Source of the DNA: Flavobacterium sp. 1355
GTDB lineage: Bacteria > Bacteroidota > Bacteroidia > Flavobacteriales > Flavobacteriaceae
Reading direction: 5' to 3'
Assembly (NCBI RefSeq): GCF_017833415.1
Contig: NZ_JAFICC010000013.1
Location: 107,338 to 171,337 of the forward strand
Length of the DNA stretch: 64,000 nucleotides
A program made the position numbers and the translations under genes. Of the stretch, positions 63,122 through 64,000 are shown piece after piece. The notes beneath the pieces are model-generated. The model had not been told where the DNA came from. It saw only the letters and a program-made list of their open reading frames with translations, and searched no databases. Numbering within the stretch: the first letter of the stretch is position 1; each line of letters opens with the position of its first letter.

Positions 63122-63858
63122 ATTTTTATTTTTTATTAGCAAAAATTATTGTTAAATAATCAGCATTTAGTATTAACCTCGGTATAATTAACAGAGAATC
63201 AAAAGACAAAAGACAAATCATAAATTTTATCATTTTATTAAAAAATAATTAATTTTATAGGTTAAATAAGTATTAAATATTCAAAAAATTAACACAATAT
63301 TACTCTTTTTCTTTCATCTAAATACATTTAATTCACAAAGTAAAAAAAACATACCATAAGTATCTAAAGATTAACAAATTAAAACCTAATAGATAAGTTT
63401 TTGTATAGGCTAAAAATTTGGATTGTGGTAAAAAAGAAATATGTGTAATGATAACTATTGTATATAAGGTTCTTGGTGACAACCATGTTCTATAGTAGTT
63501 GTGCATTTTTGTGAGTTAAACTATCCTCAATAAGAAAAGTGATCAGTATCGTCTTTATAATTCAGTTACCGCTCTTCTATTTTTTTTCAATACAGTAGTC
63601 AACTCAATAGAGCCTGGTTTTTGTCATAATTTCTACACAGTGGATCATAAATAGATGCTGTGCGGCAGTTAAAGTGTACGTTGAATCGATAATCACAGGA
63701 ATTCCCTTCAGATTTTCCACCTTTTTTCTCTAGAAATTCGCTTCCGTTCAAAACTGGTATATTTAGAATATCAAATAAACCTGTAAATCTTCGAATTAAT
63801 TGGTTTTAGGTGCAGGAACCTATTTGTATTACGCTTAAAATTCAAATTTTATTATATC
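63122..63858. other. Gene-poor region upstream of the RHS island
   Basis: About 740 bases with no supported gene. It should contain the promoter of the 2050-residue gene; AATAATTTTTGC upstream of the start is close to, but not, the TAnnTTTG consensus. An open antisense frame at 63599-63744 lacks a start and is not annotated. Confidence 0.5.
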
Positions 63859-63895
63859 AAAAAAAGCTGTTTACTAATTGTAAACAGCTTTTTTT
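63859..63895. terminator. Hairpin with A/T ends
   Basis: Sixteen-base arms AAAAAAAGCTGTTTAC (63859-63874) and its complement (63880-63895) form a strong intrinsic-terminator-like hairpin. Its gene is not identified. Confidence 0.8.
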
Positions 63896-63944
63896 GTTAG
63901 TAATTTGTCTAGTCCTGAAATAGCGATACACAAAAAGTATCATT

Positions 63945-64000
63945 ATGGAAAAAGATCAAGAATTACGCTATATAAAGCGTACACAAAAAGACTACACTAT
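63945..64000 (+). CDS. Probable transposase ORF, N-terminal fragment
   Basis: The last 56 bases start a frame MEKDQELRYIKRTQKDYT that runs off the edge. The RYIKRTQKDY segment resembles the start of IS3-type OrfA proteins of Bacteroidetes. The upstream bases near 63910 (AGTCCTGAAATAGCG) could be the left end of an insertion sequence. With so few residues this is tentative, but an IS at this edge of the island is plausible. Confidence 0.4.
   Translation, partial: MEKDQELRYIKRTQKDYT

Noticed and set aside
63599..63744. Minus-strand open frame upstream of the RHS island
   Set aside because: There is no start codon, no recognisable motif and no ribosome-binding context. It is probably noise in AT-rich DNA.
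1..64000. CRISPR array, rRNA or tRNA genes
   Set aside because: No direct-repeat and spacer array and no rRNA- or tRNA-like sequence was found on reading both strands. Short tRNAs could still have been missed without a covariance search.

Overview
The window is AT-rich chromosomal DNA from a member of the Bacteroidota, most probably Flavobacterium or a close relative. The evidence is two TonB-dependent receptors with carboxypeptidase-regulatory-like N-terminal domains, a membrane-anchored AraC regulator, BatA/VWA and several small Flavobacteriaceae-type DUF proteins, a TssF of the Bacteroidetes type VI secretion (T6SS) kind, RHS proteins with Bacteroidetes N-terminal domains, and several matches to the Bacteroidetes -7 element TAnnTTTG. 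I found no rRNA, tRNA or CRISPR array.

Bases 1-10,150 hold the end of a ZIP-type metal transporter, a TonB-dependent receptor next to an AraC-type membrane regulator, a murQ-led run of small genes, and a CNMP/CBS/DUF294 protein followed by a DEDDh exonuclease. Bases 10,150-12,578 are a T6SS scar: a 5'-truncated tssF and the last third of a clpV/tssH face away from each other and meet within about 10 bases, so the central part of a T6SS cluster appears to have been deleted. Next come topoisomerase IV genes parE and parC with an unlisted 42-codon membrane microprotein between them, a frameshifted pncB, a leftward run of envelope and redox genes, ychF, and a large TonB-dependent receptor.

Bases 27,400-51,650 are mostly housekeeping: a methyltransferase, ferredoxin, acyl-CoA reductase, serC and serA, a LolD-like ABC ATPase with an unusual inserted membrane hairpin, a SymE-like toxin divergent from an XRE regulator, a DEAD-box helicase, a lactonase, a BatA/VWA protein, a dihydroorotase homologue without its metal ligands, hydrolases, a conserved protein of unknown function, a Bcp peroxiredoxin and an endonuclease III without iron-sulfur cysteines. 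Intergenic spaces carry several families of palindromic dispersed repeats.

Bases 51,650-64,000 form an accessory island read leftward. A 2050-residue exported YD/DUF5977 protein with eight fibronectin-III repeats is followed by a 1350-residue RHS protein with an unrelated C-terminal tail and then, 3 bases on, by a 132-residue membrane-anchored protein. This fits a polymorphic toxin with a candidate immunity gene. Both flanks are gene-poor (about 0.8 kb each), and the start of a probable transposase ORF sits at the right edge. The RHS island and the T6SS scar are the most interesting parts of the window.
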